Of a stretch of 64,000 nucleotides of DNA, positions 38,844 to 47,858 are shown piece by piece. Made by a program: the position numbers and the translations under genes. This stretch comes from an uncultured Paraglaciecola sp. (lineage in GTDB: Bacteria > Pseudomonadota > Gammaproteobacteria > Enterobacterales > Alteromonadaceae). The stretch covers positions 1 through 64,000 of the forward strand of contig NZ_CAKZKO010000091.1 of the NCBI RefSeq assembly GCF_937123705.1, given 5' to 3'. The number at the start of each line of letters is the position of its first letter. Position 1 is the first letter of the stretch. Below the pieces are notes generated by a model, which was given only the letters and a program-made list of their open reading frames with translations, ran no database searches and had not been told where the DNA came from.

Positions 38844-39725
38844 TTAAGATAATACGCCTGAACTGCGCATGACTTGTTCGATATGTTTTTGACTCGCTAG
38901 TTCAGATTCGACTAAAGGTAATCGTAAAAAAGCTGAAGTAGTCAGTCCCATTTTGAGTAACGCCCACTTAGGCAGTACAGGATTAGGTTCAACAAATAAC
39001 GCACTATGTAAACCCGCTATTTGCTTATCTATTTGTTTCGCCAATTGGAAGTCTTTGACTAAAGCGGCATTACACATCTCAGCCATTTGTTTAGGAGCAA
39101 CATTAGCCGTCACCGAAATAACACCATGACCACCGTTTTCTAGAAACGCACATCCACTGAGATCATCACCACTTAGCAATACAAAATCATCTGGCACAAG
39201 TTTTTGGGTTGCTGCTAAACGTGTTAAATCACCGGTCGCGTCTTTTAAACCTACAATTTTCGGATGATTGGCTAACTCAGCTACAGTCTCTGGTAACATA
39301 TCCGCAACTGTTCGGCTAGGTACATTGTATAACAACACTGGTAAATCGGTGGCATCTGCTACCGCCTTGAAGTGCGCTATCATGCCTTTTTGTTGGGGCT
39401 TATTGTAATAAGGCACCACGCTTAAAAAGCCTGCAATACCAAGACCAGACATTTGTTCGCTTAGAAATATTGCTTCAGAAGTTGAATTTGCGCCGCTTCC
39501 TGCAATGACGGGGATCTTTCCTTGCGCATATTCTACTGTATGTTTGACTACTTCGATATGTTCCTGAAAAGGTAAAGTCGCAGACTCACCAGTAGTACCA
39601 ACAGACACAATGCCATGGGTGCCATTTTGAACGTGATATTCAACTAAGACCTTTAATGACGGATAATCGATTTGCCCGTTATCGTGCATTGGCGTAACTA
39701 ACGCCACATAACTACCAGTAAACAT
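38844..39725 (-). CDS. dapA: 4-hydroxy-tetrahydrodipicolinate synthase
   Basis: First enzyme of the lysine/diaminopimelate branch, an aldolase-type Schiff-base barrel. Conserved parts include GTTGESATL, the Tyr in LYNVPSRT and the lysine in IVGLKDATGD. The ORF track begins 30 codons upstream. ATG 39725 is chosen because GGGAG lies 6 nt ahead and the resulting 293-aa protein begins MFTGSYVALVTPM like its relatives. Confidence 0.95.
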   Translation of the reverse strand: MFTGSYVALVTPMHDNGQIDYPSLKVLVEYHVQNGTHGIVSVGTTGESATLPFQEHIEVVKHTVEYAQGKIPVIAGSGANSTSEAIFLSEQMSGLGIAGFLSVVPYYNKPQQKGMIAHFKAVADATDLPVLLYNVPSRTVADMLPETVAELANHPKIVGLKDATGDLTRLAATQKLVPDDFVLLSGDDLSGCAFLENGGHGVISVTANVAPKQMAEMCNAALVKDFQLAKQIDKQIAGLHSALFVEPNPVLPKWALLKMGLTTSAFLRLPLVESELASQKHIEQVMRSSGVLS

Positions 39726-40008
39726 GTTTTCTCCCAAAAAATTAGCGGCTAATGGTAAAGATCTGGTCTGGTAAAAACAAGCACTGAATAACCTATTAGC
39801 TTGGATTAGAATCAAAATGCGATCAACCTTGCTAAGTTAAAATATTTCAAAATCAATTTGGCGACAAAAAACGCTTAAAATGACTACATACAGCTAGCAA
39901 TTACATTGAGTAAACGCCTATTGGGCTGATTGCTTGGCACTTTTTCTATTAGGTAATGTGGTATATTGCATATCGCTACATTTACTTAATATATTAAGGA
40001 TACCCATT

Positions 40009-40473
40009 ATGCAAACCCTCAAGGCGGGTGATCTTGCACCGCAATTTTGTTTACCTGATCAAGATAATAAAACTGTTTCACTAAGTGACTTATCAGGTAA
40101 AAAAGTATTAGTTTATTTTTATCCAAAGGCTATGACGCCCGGCTGTACTATACAGGCGCAAGGTTTGCGCGACAGCCAAACATCATTGACTGCATTAAAT
40201 GTAGTAGTTTTAGGTATCAGCCCAGATGCGGTAAAAAGATTGCCGAAGTTCATAGAAAAAGAACATCTTAATTTTACGCTGTTATCAGATGAAGATCATG
40301 GGGTAGCCGAGGCCTTTGGTGTGTGGGGATTAAAGAAGTTTATGGGCAGAGAGTACGATGGGATCCACCGCATCACCTTTTTAATTGATGAACAAGGTAA
40401 GATAGAGCAGGTATTTGATAAGTTTAAAACTAAGAACCACCACCAAGTGGTTTTAGACTATTTACAAAATTAG
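40009..40473 (+). CDS. bcp: Peroxiredoxin Bcp/PrxQ, resolving cysteine absent
   Basis: Thiol peroxidase of the BCP family, 154 aa from ATG 40009 (AAGGA eight nt upstream; the track starts 75 nt earlier). The peroxidatic Cys46 is in YPKAMTPGCTIQ. The resolving Cys five residues later in E. coli (QACGLRD) is replaced by Gln (QAQGLRD), and the only other Cys is Cys14 in PQFCLPD. It may therefore work as a 1-Cys enzyme. Divergent from dapA. Confidence 0.93.
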   Translation: MQTLKAGDLAPQFCLPDQDNKTVSLSDLSGKKVLVYFYPKAMTPGCTIQAQGLRDSQTSLTALNVVVLGISPDAVKRLPKFIEKEHLNFTLLSDEDHGVAEAFGVWGLKKFMGREYDGIHRITFLIDEQGKIEQVFDKFKTKNHHQVVLDYLQN

Positions 40474-40504
40474 TATGGGATGCCGAACCTAGTTCGGCGT
40501 CACG

Positions 40505-41572
40505 TTAAGCCTCTGGCTCTAACTCTTTAGGACTAGACCAAGCATTAGCAACAGCCTTAACTAAGGTAGCCAAAGGGATCGCAAAGAACACGCCCCAAAA
40601 ACCCCATAATCCACCAAAGAACAACACCGCAATAATAATATACACAGGATGTAAACTCACCGCCTCCGAGAACAATATCGGCACTAATGCATTGCCATCC
40701 AATGCTTGGATGATCCCGTAAGCCACCATCAGATACCAAAACGCTGGTGAAATGCCCCATTGAAACAAAGCAACAATAGCGATGGGGATAGTGACAACCG
40801 CTGCACCTATGTAGGGTATAAGCACCGAAAAGCCAACCAAAACACCAAGTAGCACTGAATAACGTAAATCCATAAATGCAAAGGTGAGTGCCGACACTGT
40901 ACCAACAATAATGATTTCAATCACCTTACCCCGAATATAGTTAGCAATTTGCGAATTCATTTCTCTGCCTACCTGCTTAATTAAGCGGCGCTCGCTGGGT
41001 AAAAGTGCGGAAAGGTGTGACACTAGAAGCTCTTTATCTTTCACCATAAAAAACACCATCAATGGCACTAAAATCATATAAATGAGTAACGCCCCAAGGC
41101 CGCCTAAGGAACTAAAAGACGCCGATAATAACTGTTCAGCCAAACCGACAACTCTATCGTTTATCCCATCTAATACATCTTGAATTTGGTTTAATTGCAC
41201 TAATTCAGGGTAGGTTTCGGGTAGCCTTAATAGCCACCCTTGCCCCTCTTCCCATATCTGGGGCATTTCTTTAATCAAATTAATACTTTGCTGCGTTACA
41301 ACAGGCACCAGCCCCACTAAGGTTAATATCGAGACACTAATAAAGCCTAACACCACCAACATAGTAGTATAGCCTCGAGATAATCCTAACTTGGCCAACT
41401 GTGCGACCGGCCAATCTAATAAATAGGCGATAACGGCTGCAACAATAACGGGCATCAAAATTCCCCCCCAAATTGCCAACAGTAATGAACTGAAAACTAA
41501 CATCAGCAGCAGCATCATTGAATCGGGATCTGAAAATTTTCGCTTATACCAACGTTCAAAAACGTTTAACAT
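40505..41572 (-). CDS. perM: AI-2E/PerM family transporter
   Basis: Inner-membrane protein of 355 aa with about seven or eight hydrophobic helices. The family landmarks are an early pair of helices with AAVIAYLLDWPV and the C-terminal LFFGGLWGFWGVFFAIPLAT. PerM-type members are predicted permeases of unclear substrate; sister proteins export AI-2 or act as Na+/H+ antiporters. Synteny bcp-perM-bepA matches E. coli. A GCCGAA/TTCGGC hairpin without a T tract lies between bcp and this gene (40483-40499). Confidence 0.85.
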   Translation of the reverse strand: MLNVFERWYKRKFSDPDSMMLLLMLVFSSLLLAIWGGILMPVIVAAVIAYLLDWPVAQLAKLGLSRGYTTMLVVLGFISVSILTLVGLVPVVTQQSINLIKEMPQIWEEGQGWLLRLPETYPELVQLNQIQDVLDGINDRVVGLAEQLLSASFSSLGGLGALLIYMILVPLMVFFMVKDKELLVSHLSALLPSERRLIKQVGREMNSQIANYIRGKVIEIIIVGTVSALTFAFMDLRYSVLLGVLVGFSVLIPYIGAAVVTIPIAIVALFQWGISPAFWYLMVAYGIIQALDGNALVPILFSEAVSLHPVYIIIAVLFFGGLWGFWGVFFAIPLATLVKAVANAWSSPKELEPEA

Positions 41573-41723
41573 CTAATGTCCTTGCTTAACTTATGAGAGT
41601 CACCAGCTATTGGGTAAGTGGTGATCCTAGAAACTCTTATATATGATGGTGCCAATATTACACAACCCCCACATGATTAAATAGGGGGTAACACTGATCC
41701 CAAAAAATAAAGGGAGGCTATTT

Positions 41724-42305
41724 TTGCAATTAGATTGGACATGCCGTTTTGGCAACGCAAAGGCGATTTTGCAATTGAAAAAATCGCTTAATTTGGGCGA
41801 AGTTCCGCACCATTTTCAGATAATCGCGAATAAACTATTAGAACTAGAAGGCACCTTCAGCGACGGTTTTGATAGTAACATTACGTATTTACTCAATAAG
41901 AAAAACTGGAACCTTACTAATTGCACAGATGGGAAACCGCCGGTAATACTAAAAAAGCACTGCCATCAATATGCTTTCGATTTGCATTGTTTCCCTGTCA
42001 TTAACGACGAACCTCAAGCCCAAATCAAACCTTTTGCGGCAAATTCACCATTTAAAGAATACAACCCCGCAAGTCTTGGCCCCGTACTAAGTATCCCAAA
42101 GCTTCAGGATTTTATTGCTATAACCATTCGTTGCGGTGATGAAGCAGACATAGAGCTCCTTAAATATGCGCATATGTTGATAGAGCAGTTGTTACAATTA
42201 CTTCAAGCATCATTGCAGGTTATTGAAAGTAGTGGTCAATCGATTCAGGGGCTGTTTTTGTCAGTTGAACAAGAAATAAAAGATATGAAAACTATGGGAG
42301 CTTAA
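41724..42305 (+). CDS. Uncharacterised protein, possible TusA-like N-terminus
   Basis: 193 aa, not recognised with confidence. The start is TTG at 41724, supported by GGGAGG six nt upstream; no in-frame ATG precedes. The first ~25 residues (LDWTCRFGNAKAILQLKKSL) have the strand-Cys-helix pattern of TusA/SirA sulfur carriers, but the usual CP pair is missing. The rest lacks recognisable motifs; the C-terminus is helical and Gln/Leu-rich. No signal peptide is seen. It sits divergent from perM and 105 nt before bepA. Confidence 0.7.
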   Translation: MQLDWTCRFGNAKAILQLKKSLNLGEVPHHFQIIANKLLELEGTFSDGFDSNITYLLNKKNWNLTNCTDGKPPVILKKHCHQYAFDLHCFPVINDEPQAQIKPFAANSPFKEYNPASLGPVLSIPKLQDFIAITIRCGDEADIELLKYAHMLIEQLLQLLQASLQVIESSGQSIQGLFLSVEQEIKDMKTMGA

Positions 42306-42410
42306 GTGTAGTATTGAACTAATGTCCGCTAATCAACCCATATAATATACGCAAGTCCTGAATAATCACTTTGTATTAAAGCTAAGAGACACTTAAATTA
42401 GACCTAATCT

Positions 42411-43859
42411 ATGATAAAAACTATTGCTAAGATTGTTGTTTTTACCTTTTTTTTACTAGGTAAATTATCCGTTAGCGCGGCAAATAAGAAAAATGATTTA
42501 CCCGAAATAGGCGTTGTTGCCTCTAGTGCTATTACCTTAGATAAAGAGGTGCTGATTGGCGATGCGCTAATGCGGCAACTAAGGGGGCAAGCTCCAATCA
42601 TTAATGACCCTTTATTAGACGAGTATATTCAGGACATAGGTAATCGCTTGGTCGCACAAGCAGACAATGTAAAATTTCCTTATAAATTTTTTATCCTAAA
42701 CAGCCCAGATATAAACGCTTTTGCGTTTTTCGGTGGACATATAGGTATTCATACTGGGCTTATATTTAACGCCAGAAACGAGTCTGAATTAGCATCGGTA
42801 TTAGCCCATGAAGTCAGTCACGTGACGCAAAGACATATAGCTAGAGGGATTGAAGCCAGACAAAAATCATCACCTTTACAAATCGCCAGTCTGTTGGGAA
42901 GCATACTATTAGCCGCAGCTAATCCAGAAGCGGGTATGGCAGCTATATCAGTGAGCAACGCCGCTTCTGCCCAATCTTCCATTAATTACACTAGGCAGAA
43001 TGAAAAAGAAGCCGACCGCGTGGGGATCAATATTTTAGCCGAGGCCGGTTTTGACCCAAACGGCGCGAGTAGTTTTTTCGGCATACTAGCGGAAAAAACC
43101 CGACATAAATCAAAAATGTCAGCATTTTTACAGACTCACCCATTGCCTGAATCGAGGATTTCTGACGCCCGCACTCGCGCCGCGACCTATAGGTCACGAA
43201 ATGTTCCACCTAGTCTCAATTTTCATTTAGCAAAATCAAGGGTACTGGCACGTTACTACGCTAGTCCCAAGCGAAACATTGAATATTTTTCAAATATATT
43301 ACAGAAACAACAATACGTATTTAAACAAGCCGCAGAATACGGTTTAGCATTATCTTTACTAGCTAATGAAGATCCTAGCGCCGCACTTTCATTAATAGAA
43401 GGGTTATTGCAACAAGATCCCGATAACCTATTTTACTTGGATACCTACACTGACGTTGCTATAGAAATGAAACAATATCAAAGGGCCAAGGAGATGTTAT
43501 CGGCGCAATTGGTACATACACCTTACAATCGTGTATTAACGTTAAACTTAGCCAACTTATTAATTAAAATGGAAGAATTTGAAACTGCAACAACGCTATT
43601 AAAAGATTACTTATTAATCAACCCCAACAACATGTTGGCTTATGAGTTGCTTTCTAATGGTTATCAAGCAAGCGAACAAAAGCTCGAAATGCATCAAATA
43701 AAAGCCGAAATATTTGCGTTAGTGGCCGCCTACCCGAGAGCTATAGATGAGTTACATACGGCCTACAATTATGCAAGCGAACGCAATATTGAAAAAAAAC
43801 GCATCCGAGCTAGGATAGACCAATTCAGAACCGCACAAGAACGCTTACAAGCTCTTTAA
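42411..43859 (+). CDS. bepA: M48 metalloprotease with TPR domain, BepA
   Basis: Periplasmic protease/chaperone (482 aa) that assists LptD and BAM assembly and degrades stalled outer-membrane proteins. It has a signal peptide (about 1-23), the zinc site HEVSH near residue 141 with the third ligand Glu in NEKEADRVG, and a C-terminal TPR part (~290-470). Context perM-bepA-arsC-like-hda matches E. coli yfgO-yfgC-yfgD-hda. The last 15 nt overlap a TlpA-like gene on the other strand. Confidence 0.92.
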   Translation: MIKTIAKIVVFTFFLLGKLSVSAANKKNDLPEIGVVASSAITLDKEVLIGDALMRQLRGQAPIINDPLLDEYIQDIGNRLVAQADNVKFPYKFFILNSPDINAFAFFGGHIGIHTGLIFNARNESELASVLAHEVSHVTQRHIARGIEARQKSSPLQIASLLGSILLAAANPEAGMAAISVSNAASAQSSINYTRQNEKEADRVGINILAEAGFDPNGASSFFGILAEKTRHKSKMSAFLQTHPLPESRISDARTRAATYRSRNVPPSLNFHLAKSRVLARYYASPKRNIEYFSNILQKQQYVFKQAAEYGLALSLLANEDPSAALSLIEGLLQQDPDNLFYLDTYTDVAIEMKQYQRAKEMLSAQLVHTPYNRVLTLNLANLLIKMEEFETATTLLKDYLLINPNNMLAYELLSNGYQASEQKLEMHQIKAEIFALVAAYPRAIDELHTAYNYASERNIEKKRIRARIDQFRTAQERLQAL

Positions 43860-44312
43860 TACTGCAATTGTGCGTTTTAATTTTTCGGCACTTTGTTCAC
43901 CTTTCAATTGCTTTTGTACTTTGCCAACTTCATTGAGAATATAGGTAGTGGGTAAACTACTGGGTGGTTGAGTCCAAGGCAGGTTATGTATTTTTTCGAC
44001 TATTGGAAACTGAATATCGTAGGTTTGTTGCAACGTCAAAAGTTGTTCATTGCTAAGAGGATCAAAACTAACAGCGATAATATCTATATCGCCCTTATTT
44101 TGCTGATAAAATTTATTTAACTCGGGTATTTCCCGCAAGCAAGGGGCACACCACTGGGCAAAATAATTAACTACAGTCCATTTTTCCTGAGTATTACTCC
44201 AACGATGTGTCTGTCCATCTATAGTGCTAAAATCAACTTTTAGCTGTTGCTGAGTCCACAGTCCAACAAACAAAGCTAGGATTGCAATCAAAATAAGTGT
44301 GGCATTTTTCAA
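43845..44312 (-). CDS. TlpA-like thioredoxin-fold protein
   Basis: 155 aa with an N-terminal membrane anchor or signal (residues 5-20) and a thioredoxin fold carrying the redox motif AQWCAPCLREIPELN. The cis-Pro segment is SSLPTTYIL. Such proteins reduce or shuffle thiols in the periplasm. The start is TTG at 44312 with a poor ribosome site, so the exact N-terminus is uncertain. It is convergent with bepA (15-nt overlap) and divergent from the arsC-like gene. Confidence 0.85.
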   Translation of the reverse strand: MKNATLILIAILALFVGLWTQQQLKVDFSTIDGQTHRWSNTQEKWTVVNYFAQWCAPCLREIPELNKFYQQNKGDIDIIAVSFDPLSNEQLLTLQQTYDIQFPIVEKIHNLPWTQPPSSLPTTYILNEVGKVQKQLKGEQSAEKLKRTIAVLKSL

Positions 44313-44409
44313 AATATCTGTGTCCTAATGACTGGTTACGCTCGTAACAAAAAGAATAAAATGTAGAATACTAGGTATCAATACCCTATTTTATCTAAAG
44401 TGAAAATTT

Positions 44410-44763
44410 ATGTCTGAATTAAAAATATTCCACAATCCTAGATGTTCAAAAAGTCGCCAAACATTACAGTTACTACAAGAGCGTGGCTATAAACCGACTA
44501 TTGTAGAATATCTAAAAACACCGGTAAGCGCTCGCGAACTAACCGCCATTATTGAACAGTTAGGGTTTACGTCAGCAAGGCAACTAATGCGAAAAGGAGA
44601 AGATTCGTACAAAGAACAAAACTTAGCCGATCCAGACTTAGACGAAAATACTTTAATACAGGCAATGGTTAACACTCCTAAACTTATTGAACGTCCTATA
44701 GTTCTCAACCAAGGTAACGCCGCTATAGGTCGCCCGCCTGAAGCGGTATTGGACATTCTATGA
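44410..44763 (+). CDS. ArsC/YfgD family thioredoxin-fold reductase
   Basis: 117 aa, glutaredoxin-type arsenate reductase family. The catalytic Cys is in HNPRCSKSRQTL, and the ArsC-type arginine segments (RQLMRKGE and LIERPIV) are present. Position between bepA and hda identifies the YfgD branch, whose real substrate is not established; no other ars genes are near. The stop overlaps the next start (ATGA), so it is coupled to the WrbA-like gene. Confidence 0.88.
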   Translation: MSELKIFHNPRCSKSRQTLQLLQERGYKPTIVEYLKTPVSARELTAIIEQLGFTSARQLMRKGEDSYKEQNLADPDLDENTLIQAMVNTPKLIERPIVLNQGNAAIGRPPEAVLDIL

Positions 44764-45353
44764 GCCAAGTAGTACTGATTTTATATTACAGTCGCCACGG
44801 GGCAACACAGGCGATGGCAAATGCGATTGCCTTAGGCGTCGAAAAATCTGGACTTGAAGCCCGTTTGCGTTGTGTACCTGAAGTCAGTAATAATTTAGAT
44901 CACCAACAAAGTACGGTTCCCAGTGTTGGCGACCCTTATGTTAGCAAACACGACTTGGACGATTGCTGTGCTTTAGCGCTGGGTAGTCCTACCCGCTTTG
45001 GCAATATGGCCGCACCATTAAAATATTTTTTAGACGACACCAGTGCCCAATGGTTAGCAGGCACCCTAGAAAATAAACCCGCTTGTGTATTTACTTCTAC
45101 ATCCAGTATGCATGGCGGCCAAGAATCGACCTTGCTTACTATGATGATCCCTTTATTGCATCACGGCATGGTGTTATGTGGTTTGCCCTACTCTACCCCA
45201 GAGCTTCATACAACAACGTCTGGCGGTGGGCCTTATGGTGTTTCCCATCTTGCTCAAGGTGAAAACAAAAACAAACTCACTAGCGATGAGCAAACATTGT
45301 GTATCGAACAAGGCAGAAGACTCGCAAAGTTTGCGGCGAAACTGCTTGATTAA
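44760..45353 (+). CDS. wrbA: NAD(P)H:quinone oxidoreductase, WrbA family flavoprotein
   Basis: 197-aa flavodoxin-like protein. FMN-binding loops are visible: YYSRHGATQAMA (phosphate loop), GSPTRFGNMAAPLKYFLDDT and STSSMHGGQESTL. WrbA enzymes reduce quinones by two electrons and protect against redox cycling. It is coupled to the ArsC-like gene by a 4-nt overlap and followed by a DUF2069 gene 21 nt downstream, suggesting a three-gene unit. Confidence 0.9.
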   Translation: MSQVVLILYYSRHGATQAMANAIALGVEKSGLEARLRCVPEVSNNLDHQQSTVPSVGDPYVSKHDLDDCCALALGSPTRFGNMAAPLKYFLDDTSAQWLAGTLENKPACVFTSTSSMHGGQESTLLTMMIPLLHHGMVLCGLPYSTPELHTTTSGGGPYGVSHLAQGENKNKLTSDEQTLCIEQGRRLAKFAAKLLD

Positions 45354-45374
45354 TCAAAATACGGACTTAATAAC

Positions 45375-45803
45375 ATGACATTCAACAGTACATTTTTTCG
45401 AAGATTAACCCTAAGCAGCTATCTGTTATTGATTGTTTGGTTAATCCTTTGGCATTTTGTGTTAACACTCGACAAAACCACATCAACCTTGTTCACCATT
45501 CTATTTTGGATTATGCCTATTTTGTTACCCGCCAAAGGGCTGTTACAGGGTAAGCCATATACCCATGCATGGACTAATTTTATCGTGATGTATTATTTAT
45601 TACACGGGTTAACGGCTGTTTATGCCGTTGCAGGAGAACGAGTCTATGCGCTGATCGAAATTATTTTGTGTAGCACGTTATTTATCGGTTGTAGTTTTTA
45701 TGCTCGGATAAGAGGACGGGAATTGGGTTTGGGAATTCGTAAACTCAAAGATGAACTATTAGAAGAAAAACAAGCCTTTGAAGGCCAGCAAAACCACAAA
45801 TAA
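45375..45803 (+). CDS. DUF2069 inner-membrane protein
   Basis: 142 aa with four hydrophobic helices and a basic/acidic C-terminal tail. It matches the DUF2069 pattern (TLDKTTSTLFTILFWIMPIL, GLLQGKPYTHAW). Function is unknown. The family is regularly found beside wrbA and hda in gammaproteobacteria. Convergent with hda, 6 nt apart. Confidence 0.8.
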   Translation: MTFNSTFFRRLTLSSYLLLIVWLILWHFVLTLDKTTSTLFTILFWIMPILLPAKGLLQGKPYTHAWTNFIVMYYLLHGLTAVYAVAGERVYALIEIILCSTLFIGCSFYARIRGRELGLGIRKLKDELLEEKQAFEGQQNHK

Positions 45804-45809
45804 GCGGGT

Positions 45810-46529
45810 CTAAAGCGCTAAGATAGCTTTCACAAAAGGTATGCTGAGCTTGCGTTGCTGTTGTAAGGATTGTTCATCAAGAATATCCAAAGACGCAATT
45901 AGCGCCGGCATATCTCGTTGCCAATGATTTACCAGAAACTTGGCGACCTCTTTAGACATGTTCAATCCACGATGTTGGGCCTTTACAATTAACGCTTGTT
46001 GCCGCTGCTCGTCTGTTAACGAAAAAAGTTGGAAATTAGTTCCCCAAGATAATCTAGAAATCAGATCGGGTAATTCTAAGGACAACTGTTTTGGGGGTTG
46101 ATTACCGGTGATCACCAAACTGCACTTAGCCTGTTCTTTCACTCTATTAATTAAATCAAATACCGCAACTTGCCATTCCCGTTCACCTTGAAGTTTTTCA
46201 ATATCGTCGAGACAAATTAATCGATAATCTTCAAGCCCAAGTAACATATCGGGAGACATATAAGGTTTTTCATTAAAACTAAAATAGATGCAGGACGCAT
46301 CCATAAGCTCAGCTTGTTGGCATGTTGCATACAATAAATGGCTCTTACCCAAACCTGAATCAGAAAACAAATAAGTCAGCCAATTATTAGTTTGTTCACC
46401 TTCATTTTGTGAAAATAGTGCGTTCAAGTGGCTACATGCTTGAACATTTTGCCCCGCAATAAAACTAGCAAATGATTCAGTATCTTTTAAGCCAACGGGC
46501 AGCGTGAGTTGGTTATTTACTTGACCCAA
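45810..46529 (-). CDS. hda: DnaA regulatory inactivator Hda
   Basis: AAA+ protein (239 aa) that, with the sliding clamp, triggers DnaA-ATP hydrolysis. The N-terminal QLTLPVGLKD holds the clamp-binding motif (QL[ST]LP). It has Walker A DSGLGKSHL and Walker B ICLDDIEKL. The start is TTG at 46529 with GGAG five nt upstream, inside the 3' end of the DUF2066 gene (13-nt overlap). E. coli hda also uses a non-ATG start, so low expression by a weak start may be conserved. Confidence 0.93.
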   Translation of the reverse strand: MGQVNNQLTLPVGLKDTESFASFIAGQNVQACSHLNALFSQNEGEQTNNWLTYLFSDSGLGKSHLLYATCQQAELMDASCIYFSFNEKPYMSPDMLLGLEDYRLICLDDIEKLQGEREWQVAVFDLINRVKEQAKCSLVITGNQPPKQLSLELPDLISRLSWGTNFQLFSLTDEQRQQALIVKAQHRGLNMSKEVAKFLVNHWQRDMPALIASLDILDEQSLQQQRKLSIPFVKAILAL

Positions 46530-47623
46530 AAGAACTCCAAATCAGAAATTCGTTGCCCAAAGTCATCAACAACGGGTCTAATTTTGTTATCTAACCTAAA
46601 AGCGTTATTCAAATCTTCAACATCACCTAATAAATCTAACTCAAATGTTGCACGAGGGCCCTGTTGTTTAACTAAAGTCGCATCGTTTACAATGCTCATA
46701 TTCGCCAAAAAGCTCGATGCTTGGGTGTAATAATTAAGTGAGTCCATATTATTTATTACAATCTGAATCTTAGAGTTTGCTCTATCAACTTTAGACAAAT
46801 CAATAGCATATTTAGAAGATAACTGATCTGCCAAGCCATCTACCAAGGCTTTTGCAATCAAGGTAGGATTGTCCCCTTGCACCTGCCCCGTTAAAATATC
46901 GCCGCCTTCCATCAGAAGCCAATCGGCAAGCCATATTTGAGAAGTGGCTGTATTCTCTGGCGTCGCGACATCAGTTATAAGCGCATTCTTCTGATAAATT
47001 CTCGCAGATAGAACCGATGAAGCAGCGTAACGCTCACTTGCCTGTAGTATTTGGTTGTTAAACTCACCCCAGATATCATACACACCAAGGGATTCTACAT
47101 CCCCCAGGTCCCACAATGGCAAAGTCAAACTTAGTCCTCTATGAGCCGCGCTTGAACGCATTTGTTGGTATATCTCTGGATATTGTGAGGCCGTAACTAT
47201 CTGCCTTGATAACGCATCTGTTGTTTGAATGGCTAACCACAGAATAGAATCAGGACGCCTTTTATCCCATACAGGAAAACCTGCACTACGAATCAAATTT
47301 TGTACGGGATTGGGATCAAAACTAATCACCAAATACAACTGTGATCCTTGCCTGTCATAACTATAAGCTCGCACAAAACGGGTGGCTTTAGGCAAAGTGC
47401 TTGTTATTTTTTGATCGTTTAAGAGGTCACTATTACCTCTTACTTTAAGTAGCACTTGCTTAAATGCAAGACTAAAAGCCTTAACTTGCGCTTGCTTTGA
47501 TTGATTATCTACGGCAATTCTCGCCTCGTATAAATCCTCAATAACCGCCGCTTTAACGCTCTGCCAGCCATTTAGCCACACAAGTAAAAGCATCAGTACT
47601 ACAGGCTTTAAATTTATTGGCAT
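46517..47623 (-). CDS. DUF2066 domain protein
   Basis: 368 aa from ATG 47623 (GGAG 11 nt upstream; the track starts three codons earlier at TTG). It has a signal peptide (about 1-26) and then the DUF2066 body (ARIAVDNQSKQAQVKAF, DPNPVQNLIRSAGFPVWDKRRP). Periplasmic, function unknown. The gene commonly precedes hda and is divergent from purM, as here; its 3' end overlaps hda by 13 nt. Confidence 0.85.
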   Translation of the reverse strand: MPINLKPVVLMLLLVWLNGWQSVKAAVIEDLYEARIAVDNQSKQAQVKAFSLAFKQVLLKVRGNSDLLNDQKITSTLPKATRFVRAYSYDRQGSQLYLVISFDPNPVQNLIRSAGFPVWDKRRPDSILWLAIQTTDALSRQIVTASQYPEIYQQMRSSAAHRGLSLTLPLWDLGDVESLGVYDIWGEFNNQILQASERYAASSVLSARIYQKNALITDVATPENTATSQIWLADWLLMEGGDILTGQVQGDNPTLIAKALVDGLADQLSSKYAIDLSKVDRANSKIQIVINNMDSLNYYTQASSFLANMSIVNDATLVKQQGPRATFELDLLGDVEDLNNAFRLDNKIRPVVDDFGQRISDLEFFWVK

Positions 47624-47858
47624 TGGGGCCAATTCTCCTCAACACATATTTTCGAAATACTTCTGGACGGGTATTGTCATTTATTTGTCAGCAAAATTCA
47701 TCATTTGTTTACCAAACAAATCTAATCTGGAATTAAAATAGCGCCATTACAAGTGTTTCTTATCCACGGTTTAGGTTATTTAAATAAGATGAATTGGTAT
47801 TACTTGTTCAAGCTGCTAAAATCTGCGCTCTTTTTTGCGGCCATATTGAGGAAAGTAC

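Noticed and set aside
40483-40499. Hairpin GCCGAA/TTCGGC between bcp and perM as a terminator
   Set aside because: No T tract on either strand, so not called as an intrinsic terminator.
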